A stretch of 64,000 bases of DNA from JBNAGF01 sp049801055 (lineage in GTDB: Bacteria; Pseudomonadota; Alphaproteobacteria; Rhodobacterales; Rhodobacteraceae), in assembly GCF_049801055.1 (NCBI RefSeq), contig NZ_JBNAGF010000003.1, positions 372,001-436,000 on the forward strand, given 5' to 3'. The translations under genes were made by a program, and so were the position numbers. Positions 26,721 through 35,533 of the stretch are shown here, piece by piece (positions within the stretch are counted from its first letter, which is position 1; every line of letters starts with the position of its first letter). The notes under the pieces were generated by a model. It saw only the letters and a list, made by a program, of their open reading frames with translations, searched no databases and was not told where the DNA came from.

Positions 26721-27818
26721 ATGGGCTTTAAAATGGGAATCGTGGGTCTGCCGAACGTGGGCAAGTCGACCTTGTTCAACGCGCTGACAAAAACCGCGGC
26801 GGCACAGGCGGCGAATTTTCCTTTTTGCACGATTGAACCCAATGTCGGAGAGGTCGGGGTTCCCGATGCCCGCCTCGACAAGCTGGCGGCAATCGCCAGC
26901 TCGCGGCAGATCATTCCAACCCGAATGACTTTCGTGGATATCGCAGGGTTGGTGAAGGGCGCCTCCAAGGGTGAAGGGCTCGGCAATCAGTTTTTGGCCA
27001 ATATCCGCGAAGTAGACGCGATCGCCCATGTGTTGCGCTGCTTCGAGGATGGCGACGTGACGCATGTCGAAGGGCGCGTGGATCCGGTTGCGGATGCTGA
27101 AACCATCGAAACCGAATTGATGCTGGCCGACCTCGAAAGCATCGAAAAACGGCGGGCCAACCTCGTTCGTAAGCTCAAGGGCAATGACAAGGAAGCCCAG
27201 CAGCAGGACCGACTGCTTGCCGCCGCGCAAGGCATTCTGGAAAGCGGTAAGCCTGCCCGTCTTGTCGAAGTCGATGCCGAGGACGCAAAGGCCTGGAGTC
27301 AATTGCAGCTATTGACGACCAAACCCGTTCTATACGTCTGCAACGTTGGTGAGGTCGAAGCGGCCGATGGAAACGAGCATTCCACTAAGGTTGCTGAGAT
27401 GGCTGCTGCTCAGGGAAACTCCCACGTCATCATTTCTGCCCAGATCGAGGAAGAGATCAGTCAACTCGAAGACGATGAGGCGACAATGTTTCTTGAGGAA
27501 ATGGGCTTGGAGGAAGCTGGTTTGGATCGACTGATCAAGGCCGGATACGAGCTATTGCAGCTCGAAACCTACTTTACCGTCGGCCCCAAGGAAGCCCGCG
27601 CCTGGACCATTCGCCGTGGCACAATGGCACCTCAGGCTGCCGGAGTGATTCACGGGGACTTCGAGAAAGGATTCATCCGGGCAGAGACGATTGCCTACGA
27701 TGATTACATTGCCTGCAACGGCGAACAGGGCGCCAAGGAGGCGGGCAAGATGCGCGCCGAAGGCAAAGGGTATCTCGTCAAAGACGGCGACGTGATGCAT
27801 TTCCTTTTCAACACTTGA
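26721..27818 (+). CDS. ychF: Redox-regulated ATPase YchF (Obg family)
   Basis: An Obg-like P-loop ATPase of 365 residues associated with ribosomes and stress responses. Walker A is GLPNVGKSTLFNAL and the switch motif DIAGLVKGASKGEGLGNQFL is present. The C-terminal TGS-like domain ends VKDGDVMHFLFN. AGGAGG lies 6 bases before ATG 26721; an open extension to 26577 is not conserved. It is the last core gene before tRNA-Ser. Confidence 0.97.
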   Translation: MGFKMGIVGLPNVGKSTLFNALTKTAAAQAANFPFCTIEPNVGEVGVPDARLDKLAAIASSRQIIPTRMTFVDIAGLVKGASKGEGLGNQFLANIREVDAIAHVLRCFEDGDVTHVEGRVDPVADAETIETELMLADLESIEKRRANLVRKLKGNDKEAQQQDRLLAAAQGILESGKPARLVEVDAEDAKAWSQLQLLTTKPVLYVCNVGEVEAADGNEHSTKVAEMAAAQGNSHVIISAQIEEEISQLEDDEATMFLEEMGLEEAGLDRLIKAGYELLQLETYFTVGPKEARAWTIRRGTMAPQAAGVIHGDFEKGFIRAETIAYDDYIACNGEQGAKEAGKMRAEGKGYLVKDGDVMHFLFNT

Positions 27819-27974
27819 ACTCGCGTCCGGCTTCATCGTTCCGAATTCCCTTAGGCGCAAAGACTATCGGCCGAGTTTCGGAATCGGACTACGCCAGCCC
27901 GTCGGGAAAGGCAGGAGGTTGATCGTCGGGATGAACGTCATTTGGCAAATTTTCCAACCCCGTTGCTTTTGCCC

Positions 27975-28002
27975 TTGTTCCCGCCTCGCTTCCCCTTGTA
28001 TA
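27975..28002 (+). promoter_or_regulatory. Possible promoter of tRNA-Ser
   Basis: TTGTTC (27975-27980) and TGTATA (27997-28002) are separated by 16 bases, and the tRNA begins 10 bases later. The -35 match is moderate. The rest of 27819-28011 shows nothing else. Confidence 0.4.
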
Positions 28003-28011
28003 GCGGTCGGC

Positions 28012-28101
28012 GGAGACGTGGCCGAGTGGTCGAAGGCGCTCCCCTGCTAAGGGAGTAGGCGGGAAACCGTCTCGAGGGTTCGAATCCCTTCGTCTCCGCC
28101 A
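28012..28101 (+). tRNA. tRNA-Ser (anticodon GCU)
   Basis: The acceptor stem GGAGACG (28012-28018) pairs with CGTCTCC (28091-28097), followed by a G discriminator and an encoded CCA (28099-28101). The anticodon loop holds GCT within CTCCCCTGCTAAGGGAG. A long variable arm follows, as expected for serine tRNA, then the T arm GAGGGTTCGAATCCCTT. The 3' end is the integration target of the element at 28088-54282 and is kept intact by it. Confidence 0.98.
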
Positions 28102-28104
28102 TCA
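28088..28104 (+). repeat. attL core repeat
   Basis: CTTCGTCTCCGCCATCA, covering the last 14 bases of tRNA-Ser including CCA and three bases beyond. It is identical to 54266-54282. Confidence 0.9.
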
Positions 28105-28156
28105 TATCGACCAATATATTGTTATTTAACGATTATTGTGGTGGCTTGCGGCGTGC

Positions 28157-28196
28157 GCCACCATTGTTGCCACCAAAAATCATCCTATTGAATGCA
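28157..28196 (+). repeat. Left arm-type repeat (integrase/excisionase binding candidate)
   Basis: 40 bp matching 54116-54155 at 35 positions in the same orientation. Each copy contains GCCACCA twice, about 11 bp apart, followed by the shared AAAAAT and CTATTGA blocks. It lies 52 bp inside attL. The rest of 28197-28482 holds no convincing gene; an open frame at 28119-28469 lacks coding character and a ribosome site. Confidence 0.65.
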
Positions 28197-28482
28197 ACAA
28201 AATGCATCGGGCTGCTATTCCGGCGCTTGTTGCGCCTGTGTGTTCTCTCTCTGAAGTCCTCACGTAGCATCGCGGCCCAAGTGGACACTTGGAGAAGTTA
28301 CCTTGGCAGTTCGGCAACACCAAGTTTGGAGAAAGCAGAATTCTCCCGAATTCTCAGGAAATTCGCGAAAATTTCTGCTATAAGCAAACCATACATCAAC
28401 ATGCACCCGTGTGGCTCTGCCGGATCAGTAGGACTGTCCGAAGCAGGCTGCATTCGTGTGCCTAAATAGGAGATCATCGACA

Positions 28483-28719
28483 GTGACTGCCCCCGCGAAC
28501 ACCCTCTACCTTTCTGTTGATCAGGTTGCGCATCGGTTCGGCGTTTCCAAGGACTCGATCTGGCGCTGGAAGCGCAAAGGGGACTTCCCGGCGCCCGTTA
28601 AGCTGGGAGGCACTACGACTCGCTGGCGCCTTGCCGACATCGAGGAATGGGAGGGGCAGCTCGCCTGTGGTCTTGTCGCTTTTCTTGAGTTCGAGCCGGA
28701 TGCCTTGATGGCAGGCTGA
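28483..28719 (+). CDS. AlpA-like HTH protein (candidate excisionase/regulator)
   Basis: A small DNA-binding protein of 78 residues from GTG 28483 (AGGAGA 10 bases upstream); a GTG at 28456 would add nine residues. The winged-HTH pattern LSVDQVAHRFGVSKDSIWRWKRKGDFPAPVKLG followed by TRWRLADIEEWE is that of AlpA/MerR-like excisionases. AlpA relatives regulate P4-type integrases or act as recombination directionality factors, which fits its place beside the left end and the P4-type integrase at the right end. A short C-terminal tail (about 15 residues) is unfamiliar. Confidence 0.85.
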   Translation: MTAPANTLYLSVDQVAHRFGVSKDSIWRWKRKGDFPAPVKLGGTTTRWRLADIEEWEGQLACGLVAFLEFEPDALMAG

Positions 28720-28841
28720 CGGTCCACTCCTCCACTTGTTCATCCTGATCCAGCGCTCCTGCTTCTGCAGCGCGCAATGCCGCTAGGCGGCGCGACTACT
28801 GTCGCGCCGGTCGCTATCCTTTTGTCAAAGAGAGAGACTAA

Positions 28842-30638
28842 ATGACCGACCAGACTATCACTTCCCGTCCCGGCTCCAACATCCAGAACGTAGTATCCTT
28901 CCCCCGCAATGTCGGGGCGCAGGCAGGCATCGCGCTTTGCGCCAAACCGGTGTCTGTCTCCGATGGTATGCCCTGTGACTACTCGCTGAACGCCGATGGA
29001 ATCCACCAGTTGCGGCCGGGCGAGGATGATGACCTTGTGCCTGTGCGGATCTGCTCACCTCTGATTGTGAAGGGGATGTGTCGCTGGCCGAAAGGCGGCG
29101 GCTGGGGCCGGGTGGTGGCTGTCGAGGATCCAGACGGGAATTGGAATGAGGTGATCCTTGAGGCTCGGGACGTCTCAAAGAAATCTGCCACAGCTCTGGG
29201 TCCCTTGTTCGATCGTGGGTTGGAGCTTGCGCCTATCGAGGAGGCGGCACAGAGCGTGGCGGCACTGATCGCAGCCTGGAGGCCGCAGGCACGGTATCTG
29301 CGCTCGGATCGGCTGGGATGGGCTGACAAGAGCTTCAGTGCCTTCACTCTGGGGGATGGTCGCGTGCTCGGCGAGGGGTTGGTGGTAACTGATGCGGTCT
29401 CGGATGATGTCGCCGCCGCGATGCATGCAAGAGGCAGCCTGGAAAGCTGGCGTCAGGCTGTGGCCGAGCCCTGCGTCGACAACCCGCTGATGATCCTCGC
29501 GCTGTCGCATGCGTTCACCGGGCCGCTCCTGTCGGTTCTGGGGCGCGATGGCGGCGGATTCCACCTGCGCGGCGTCTCCTCGCGTGGCAAGTCCACGCTG
29601 TTGGGTGTAGCGGCGTCGGTTTGGGGCGCGCCGTCATTCATGCAGAGCTGGCGCGGCACGGACAACGGGATCGAAGGGATCGCCGCAGCATGCAATGATA
29701 GCCTGCTGGTGCTCGACGAGCTCCACCAGGTAGATCCGAGCGTGGCCGGGGAGATCGTCTACATGCTGGCGAATGGCCGTGGGAAGATGCGTTCGAACTC
29801 GAACGGTAGGACCCAGCGCACGCTGAGCTGGACGGTGCCTGTGCTTTCCAGTGGTGAACTCTCCTTGGAGGAGCACATGGCGAGCGGCGGCCGCACTATG
29901 TATGCGGGGCAGGACATCCGGCTGATCGACCTTGCCGCTGATGTCCGCCTGCGTGGAGCCTTCGACTGTCTGCATGGAGAACCTGATGGCCGGGCGTTCG
30001 CTGAGCGGATGAAGCAGGCCGGGCAGGAGAACTACGGCGTTGCCGGTCCGGTATTTGTCGAGAGGCTCATGAAGAACTCGGACAAGCTGGAAGGCTTCAG
30101 CCGCGTTGTGAGTGGCTACTGTCGCATGTGGGACAAGAACGTAGATCTTCCGCCCGACGGCCAGGTCCAGCGTGTTTTGGTTCGTTTCGCTATTGCCGCG
30201 GTCGCTGGCGAAACGGCGACGAAATTTGGGCTCACCGGCTGGCCTCGCGGCGCCGCGCAGGCGGCTGCGTTCGAGCTGTTCCAGAGCTGGCTCGATGCGC
30301 GCGATGGGGCCACCCGCGCCGAGATCAACGGGGCTGTTGAGCGGACCCGGACATACGTATCGAAGAACCTGGAGCGCTTTGCGGTGGTCGGCACTGGAAG
30401 CGGTGAGCCTCTCGACGGCTGGCGGGATGAAGGCTGGATCTACATCACTCCTGAGTGCTGGCGTCGGATCCATCAGCACGACGATGCGGTCGAAATGGCG
30501 CGCGTCCACAAAACTGCTGGTCATCTCAAGACACAGAAGGGTGATGGGCTGCAGTTCAGGCTGGGTCGCGCAGTGCCTGGGCGCCCGAACGTATACGCGG
30601 TTCGCGCTTCGGCACTCGTTGGTGCCACTAGTAGCTGA
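28842..30638 (+). CDS. DUF927-domain helicase/primase-like protein
   Basis: A 598-residue protein of the DUF927 type, found in integrative elements, plasmids and phages and thought to act in their replication. A P-loop-like GVSSRGKSTLLGVAASVWG lies near residue 250, and a Walker B-like SLLVLDELHQ follows about 40 residues later; an arginine-rich region continues to about 350. The N-terminal 130 residues resemble the small domain seen before DUF927. It follows the AlpA gene and precedes the tandem repeats at 30719-30807, which would suit a replication origin beside its helicase; this is inference. Confidence 0.85.
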   Translation: MTDQTITSRPGSNIQNVVSFPRNVGAQAGIALCAKPVSVSDGMPCDYSLNADGIHQLRPGEDDDLVPVRICSPLIVKGMCRWPKGGGWGRVVAVEDPDGNWNEVILEARDVSKKSATALGPLFDRGLELAPIEEAAQSVAALIAAWRPQARYLRSDRLGWADKSFSAFTLGDGRVLGEGLVVTDAVSDDVAAAMHARGSLESWRQAVAEPCVDNPLMILALSHAFTGPLLSVLGRDGGGFHLRGVSSRGKSTLLGVAASVWGAPSFMQSWRGTDNGIEGIAAACNDSLLVLDELHQVDPSVAGEIVYMLANGRGKMRSNSNGRTQRTLSWTVPVLSSGELSLEEHMASGGRTMYAGQDIRLIDLAADVRLRGAFDCLHGEPDGRAFAERMKQAGQENYGVAGPVFVERLMKNSDKLEGFSRVVSGYCRMWDKNVDLPPDGQVQRVLVRFAIAAVAGETATKFGLTGWPRGAAQAAAFELFQSWLDARDGATRAEINGAVERTRTYVSKNLERFAVVGTGSGEPLDGWRDEGWIYITPECWRRIHQHDDAVEMARVHKTAGHLKTQKGDGLQFRLGRAVPGRPNVYAVRASALVGATSS

Positions 30639-30718
30639 CGGCAGCATCAAGAAACCAGGTGCGCAGCTGACGGTTGCGCGCCTGATGCGACTTGGACCGC
30701 TCAGACCTGCAGGACCAT

Positions 30719-30762
30719 CGTTGACAAGGGGCACACCCGGCGTTGACAAGGGGCACACCCGG
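30719..30762 (+). repeat. Two tandem 22-bp repeats
   Basis: CGTTGACAAGGGGCACACCCGG occurs twice head-to-tail with no difference (30719-30740, 30741-30762). It lies in the 269-bp gap between the DUF927 gene and the HTH regulator. Iteron or regulator sites are possible. Confidence 0.9.
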
Positions 30763-30771
30763 ATTTCTGCT

Positions 30772-30807
30772 GGTCCGAGTGGTCCGAGTGGTCCGAGTGG
30801 TCCGAGT
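30772..30807 (+). repeat. Four tandem 9-bp repeats
   Basis: GGTCCGAGT is repeated four times exactly (30772-30780, 30781-30789, 30790-30798, 30799-30807), starting 9 bp after the 22-bp repeats. Frames through the repeat give low-complexity peptides and no credible gene. Confidence 0.9.
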
Positions 30808-30907
30808 GAAGTGTCAGGTTGATCTCTTCCCGCCACAAATCCCCATGCACGTCCTTTCTATAACGAAGATGAGCAGCGCGTGCTGCGTCACTTCTGAGAG
30901 GATTGAG

Positions 30908-31309
30908 ATGAGCAAGAAACCCCATGAGGACAGCCGGTTGGCGAAATACGTCGAGCGCCGGGTGTTGGAATTGAAGTCGAAGAAATCACAGTTACAGATC
31001 GCCAGCGAGGCCGGGTTCCCGAATCCGAACATGGTGACCATGATCAAGAACGGCACCAGCAAGCTGGCCCTGGATCGCGTGCCGTCGATGGCGCGTGCCC
31101 TGGAGTGCGACCCTGCCTACCTTATGCGCCTGGCCCTTGAGCAAGCTGTTGGCGATACGTCGGCTCAGGCCATCGTGGAGATCTTCGGCACACCGGTCAC
31201 CGCAAACGAGCTGGGGTGGCTTCAGGAGATCCGGGATGCCGCTGACCACAGTGATCCGCGGATCACCAGTAGGTCACGGGCAGCTCTCAGGGCGATCTTT
31301 GGGAGGTAG
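30908..31309 (+). CDS. HTH transcriptional regulator (XRE-like)
   Basis: A 133-residue protein from ATG 30908 (GAGAGGATTGAG upstream). A phage-repressor-type HTH lies in about residues 20-65: KSKKSQLQIASEAGFPNPNMVTMIKNG, then KLALDRVPSMARALE. The C-terminal 50 residues form a small separate part ending RAALRAIFGR. A perfect 16-bp palindrome (GTGATCCGCGGATCAC, 31251-31266) lies inside its 3' coding end and could be a binding site. It likely controls neighbouring element genes and is probably cotranscribed with the tiny gene that follows. Confidence 0.8.
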   Translation: MSKKPHEDSRLAKYVERRVLELKSKKSQLQIASEAGFPNPNMVTMIKNGTSKLALDRVPSMARALECDPAYLMRLALEQAVGDTSAQAIVEIFGTPVTANELGWLQEIRDAADHSDPRITSRSRAALRAIFGR

Positions 31310-31312
31310 TAA

Positions 31313-31453
31313 ATGTGTGATCAGAAAGACCTGACACAGAATGAACGGGCCTGGCTGAGCTTCCTGCGCGACATAAGCCTGAACCGTGATCCTGCGCCTA
31401 CCTTGCGCCGGGTGCAGCTGCTGCGCAGGATTTGTAAGAGATCACGGCCTTAG
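31313..31453 (+). CDS. 46-residue hypothetical protein
   Basis: ATG 31313 has a good ribosome site (GGGAGGTAGTAA) and begins 3 bases after the HTH stop. The product MCDQKDLTQNERAWLSFLRD continues to ...LLRRICKRSRP: it is acidic at first, with a very basic tail, and is probably helical. The tight spacing behind the regulator supports a real gene. Function unknown; small proteins of this kind often modulate the adjacent regulator. Confidence 0.55.
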   Translation: MCDQKDLTQNERAWLSFLRDISLNRDPAPTLRRVQLLRRICKRSRP

Positions 31454-31543
31454 TGTTGCGTGATCTGGAATGCCAATTGGGAATGGCTGCGCTGTCGGCC
31501 TTCCCCGGATCCCAATTCGGTTTTCCCGGAAACGCCACGTTGG

Positions 31544-31686
31544 GTTTACATGCCGTTAACATTCTGGACGAAAAAGGTTGCCTTAAGTTTACATGAGTAA
31601 AACAGTTGGAAACCTTTGAGGGCCAATTTGGGGCATTTTTGGCCTAAAATGCCCCAAAAGGTTTACATTAAGTTTACATTAAGTTG
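31544..31686. repeat. AT-rich structured non-coding region: GTTTACAT repeats around a perfect 13-bp inverted repeat
   Basis: GTTTACAT occurs at 31544, 31587, 31661 and 31672, two copies within the longer TTAAGTTTACAT (31583-31594, 31668-31679); the last two are 11 bp apart, about one helical turn. Between them TTTGGGGCATTTT (31627-31639) and AAAATGCCCCAAA (31646-31658) are exact complements with a 6-base loop. No gene is seen in 31454-32091. The layout resembles a replication origin, transfer origin or regulator array. Confidence 0.7.
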
Positions 31687-32091
31687 ACAGATTTTGCCCG
31701 AAAATCACTTTTTTCACGAGAAATGTTAACCCTTGCGATGCTATAGACCCAAGAAAACATAGGTATCGGTTGAAACCGGTCCATGTGGCGAGCAAGAAAT
31801 GGTGGGCATCGCCACTCTCCGCGTGAGTGAACGAGCCGAGTTTTGAGGCACTCGCATCGTCACACAAGGCGGCTCCAGGTGCACGCCTGATAGTGTTCCC
31901 CAAATTGTATATGAACCATGACGATTGCTGCGATGAGGTCGGTCCTGAAGTTAAGGTAAGCGGGTCGCTGGCATGGTTTTGATCCATATATCGTCCGCAG
32001 GAGCTTACAATACGGCCACGCAAGCGACAGCTCCATCACCAAGCGCAACGGCAATCCTCCCGGAGAGCGTGCAGAACGAACTTACACAGAT

Positions 32092-32292
32092 GTGTTGCGT
32101 GAAATCGATGAGCCTCACAGTCTTACGCACAAGCAGGTGGTCGACCTTCTGAACATGAAAGGGCTCCTCACACTTCAGGGAAAGGAATGGACAGCGTCCC
32201 GGGTTCGGATACCGTTGAAGAAAGTGCGTGAACTGCTGCTTGACGAAGAGGATGCAGAGATGCGGAACCAGCCACATTTTGCGATGTTCTGA
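32092..32292 (+). pseudogene. Short frame resembling the DNA-binding tail of a serine recombinase, probably a remnant
   Basis: A 66-residue frame from GTG 32092. The part HSLTHKQVVDLLNMKGLLTLQGKEWTASRVRI resembles the recombinase-type helix pattern (choose next row, new arm, ...GxxWxxxxV...L) at the end of large serine recombinases. The frame is open upstream to about 31960 without a normal start codon or ribosome site, suggesting a 5'-truncated relic. A free-standing small gene is possible. Confidence 0.35.
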
Positions 32293-32549
32293 ACCAGGGC
32301 GAGGAATGGCTGCATATCCCGGGACCGGTAGATGGGCATGCTAGGAATTTGGTCGAAGTCCTAGAGATTTTCGAGATTTGTGATGGGGATGCATTCCGGC
32401 GCCGCCAAGTTGGGGTGGTTGAAACCTCCTATATGTGAGGGAGCGACGTTGTTGATGTTCTTCATTCCCCTCAGCCCAAATCAGTCAATGGCATTTAGTC
32501 TATCTTTCAACGACTTGCTAATGCTGTCTTCGTTGTCCATGTTCTGATC

Positions 32550-34790
32550 ATGAACCAGGCAAACGATCCGACAACACCGATCACTGCAACGTCCATTCTC
32601 TCTGGCCTCGGCTCTCTTAATCGCGAAGAGATTTGCACTTTCCTCGCAATCCTAGAGGGGATCGGCGCGATCTCGTTGGCCAAGGGCGCGCTGGAAGATG
32701 TCGGCAAGCGAATGAAACTCGTCGACGGCACGTCGGTGTCATCAATTGACCAAGCGAAACAACGATTGATGGATGCTCCCACCTCTGACGCGGTCTTGCG
32801 ACATCGCCTATGGGTGCGACTTGCCGAGGCGCTGATGGTGCCGACAACGGTTCCATTATCCAATCGCTCTGCGCGCAGAGCCGCTGCGTCCCTGGCCGTC
32901 CGTGCATCAGAAAGGCTGACCCCGTCCGTCGTGGAGCAACGCAAGGAGAAGAAGACGGCGCAAAGCGACGAAGACCTCGCTGTCCTTGTGGGCAGAAAGG
33001 CAGCTGATCTTTGGAATGCCGGGAAGAAGCTGCTCGCTCGCACGGACCCAATGTCCTTTCCGGATCTGGTGCACGAAGAACTGCTGAACATGCTGGCGGA
33101 TGAGGATCTGGTGGCAGCGGCCGCCATGCAGGCTGATCCGGAAATCCAGGATGCACTGCGAAAGGCCCACGGTGCCGCTCAGAAGGCGATCGCGGCTGGT
33201 GGTGGCTGGGTCGCATTTGCGACGATTGTCGGGAACGCTGGCTTTCTACCTTACATTCTGGCCGCCCAGCTCAGCGCCTGGATCCCGATGGTCGGTGGTC
33301 CAGCGCTTGTATCGCTGCTCGCAACACTGGTTAACCCGCTTACGGTCGTCGCCGGCTTAGGATCTCTCGGCTGGCTTGCAGTGGGTAAGGGATCACAGGT
33401 CGTCCGCAGCCAGGTCGCCGCGCGCATTTGTGTGCTCTTGGCGATCCCGGGAAGCCAGAGCAGCGCAAGCGGCTTGGACGGCTTCCTGACTGACATGCGC
33501 GCGTTGGACCAAGAGCCGCCACCGGCCGGTTCGACTCCGCCGCCCTGGAATCAAAGTCCACACCAACTTGATGTCGCAGAGACCGCCCTTGTGACCTCGC
33601 TGACGGCCGGAGAAATGCTGTGGCATGCCGTTGCCATCGACGAGAACGTAATGCAGGCTGCCGACTTTTCGCGTGCGGCCGATCTTGGCGATCCGTTGAG
33701 TTTTGCAGCCGCGGCGCAGAGCTTTGTGCTGAAAGGTGCAGGCTATTCTTTAAAGGGGTATGCCGCCGAGAGGCTTGTTCTGGATGCACTCGTCGCGGAC
33801 GGTCACGACGTTGAACTCGCGGAAGCCAGCAATACTCCCGGATTGGACTTGATTGTTGATGGTAGCCCCGTCTAGGTGAAATGCGGCTCAGAGCTTTCGA
33901 ACCTATCGGAGCACTTTCAAAAGTATCCGGACATCCCCGTGATCGCGAACCAGGAGCTTGCTGAAGCGGCGGCAGAGAGCGGCGAGGTCTGGGCGGACAT
34001 GGTCACGACGCTTCCCGGATTTGAGATCCAGGTCGTCGAGGCTCAGTTGGCGGAAGCGCTCGAACATGCAGGAGGTCTTGCGAATCCGGACATTTTGGAG
34101 TTCGCGTTCTCTATTGGCGTTCTTCGGGGCGGTATCGAGGTCATGCAGGGTCGGATCCCCGCAAGTGATATACCCGCCTGGCTGCTGCTGGATGGCGCTT
34201 CACGAGGTGCGCTCGGATTTGCAGGAGCGCAAGCCGGGGGCTGGCTGGGGTTGGTTGCGATCGGACCTGCCGGTGCGCTTGTCCTGGGGCCGGCAATCGG
34301 GTGCGCAGCTTTGCTTGGCAACAGTGCGGTCAAAAACAAGGCGCAGGAGCTCCTGATGCGAAATTGGATCAGCGAACTGCTCGATCTTGGTTCAGAACTT
34401 CACAGCGCGCTCACAGCAGCGCTGGAGGGGCGTATTCGGCATCTCTCAGATCGCACGACCAAGCTGCCGTCGGTGTCGTCAAGTGAAGCGGCGCTGAACG
34501 CCTGGATGGCAGCCCGCTCACAGGATGATCTTGTCGCCGCGATAGAAGATCTGTCTGAACTCGGTGAGCAGCCGACCAAGGAAGAGCATTGTATCGAACT
34601 CCTGTTCAAGGCCTCGGACCTGGCCCCTGCCAATGGCTGCGTGTTGTCCTCGGCAAGTAAGCTAAGGCGCAAGTTTGGCGAAAAGCCCGGACTGCAAGAA
34701 TTGCTTGTTGGTAAGAAACTCGACATGGTCGGTAGTGCCTACGACAAGCACCTGAGATCCCGTCTCGGTTCCTGGTTTGCCCGAGGTTAG
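32550..34790 (+). pseudogene. Large membrane-segment protein with PD-(D/E)XK-like nuclease core, interrupted by one amber codon
   Basis: One frame of 747 codons is split by a single TAG at 33873-33875 (codon 442). Upstream are 441 residues: a soluble N-terminal part, then a glycine-rich hydrophobic block (about residues 217-280, IVGNAG...WIPMVGGPALVS) reminiscent of YaaW-like proteins. A nuclease-like run follows: E407 in YAAERLVLDAL, D433 in GLDLIVDG, then V-amber-V-K444. Restrictases of the Mrr/resolvase kind have QxK here, and CAG to TAG is one change. Translation resumes in frame at VKCGSELSNLSEHFQKYPD and a second glycine-rich hydrophobic block (about 553-588). Without readthrough the product loses the catalytic lysine. 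Role unknown; a toxin or defence effector is an inference. Confidence 0.7.
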
Positions 34791-35392
34791 TTCATAATGA
34801 ACCTGTCAGTCTCATACACATACACGCGATCCGCGGAATTGAACGAGCATTTGTGAAGCTGAAGCACTTCCTTGAGCCCACCGAAGGAATCAATTCGTTC
34901 GGAGATAACAAACTTCATGGCCACGTCACTACTGTATTCTCGAATTGACGCCATTGTTCTCTCTATTTGAGCCGAAACAAGAGAATGACCAGAAGCCTCA
35001 GATCCAAGAGAAGTTGCTCTCAATCCCATAAGTGTTGCATCCCTGATTGACCTGAACTTGTCCGGGTCAAGATCGACGAAGTCCCAACCAAAGTTTTCTT
35101 TGTTGCTAAACATAGTCGTAATTGACTCCACACATTTCTGGCCGGCAACTTGAAAGTCGCTCCTGGTCATAGCAACCAGTTGTTCATGAGCTATCTCTCG
35201 AGCTCGCTGGGCTTTCTTCAGTTCGTTCTCCACTCTCTCCTTCTCGGTCGTCAATCGTAACTCTTCGGCGACACGGTGGTTTTGTCTCGCTTTGTTTACC
35301 ACTGATATGCCAGATGCTATCGCGATGGCGAAAATGAATGCAACAGCGGCAATCGCGATCGCAGAAGATGGCTTGTTTCTTTTTTGTTCCAA
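34787..35392 (-). CDS. Membrane-anchored coiled-coil hypothetical protein
   Basis: A protein of about 201 residues from TTG 35392, with one N-terminal membrane segment (about residues 10-31, AIAIAAVAFIFAIAIASGI). A charged coiled coil (about 38-78) and a soluble C-terminal domain of about 120 residues with two cysteines follow. No family is recognised. Its stop overlaps the stop of the amber-interrupted gene (convergent). The start codon is uncertain, since no ATG or clear ribosome site is seen. A+T content is higher than in its neighbours, suggesting separate acquisition. Confidence 0.6.
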   Translation of the reverse strand: MEQKRNKPSSAIAIAAVAFIFAIAIASGISVVNKARQNHRVAEELRLTTEKERVENELKKAQRAREIAHEQLVAMTRSDFQVAGQKCVESITTMFSNKENFGWDFVDLDPDKFRSIRDATLMGLRATSLGSEASGHSLVSAQIERTMASIREYSSDVAMKFVISERIDSFGGLKEVLQLHKCSFNSADRVYVYETDRFIMN

Positions 35393-35533
35393 AGGTTTTC
35401 CAGTTTCTCAATTGATTGGGCAGGATACAATCCAACGCCGACGGCAAAATCAACCATAAAGTGTAACCTCGATCACGCTTGCACTTGACGTCAAATCGGA
35501 ACATTTTGCCCAAGAACAAGAACAGAGGCACAT

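Noticed and set aside
28119..28469. Open frame of 116 codons just inside attL
   Set aside because: Overlaps the arm-type repeat, lacks a ribosome site and has an untypical composition; treated as non-coding element end.
30719..30807. CRISPR array
   Set aside because: Repeats are directly tandem without unique spacers and no cas genes are present anywhere in the window.
30172..30822. Plus-strand frame ending in GPS repeats and minus-strand frames with HSD repeats
   Set aside because: Both arise from the 9-bp tandem repeats read in different frames and from antisense of the DUF927 gene.
33873..33875. Pyrrolysine or selenocysteine-type recoding at the TAG codon
   Set aside because: No pylTSBCD genes or recoding element are visible, and Gln fits the motif; a nonsense mutation or sequencing error is simpler.
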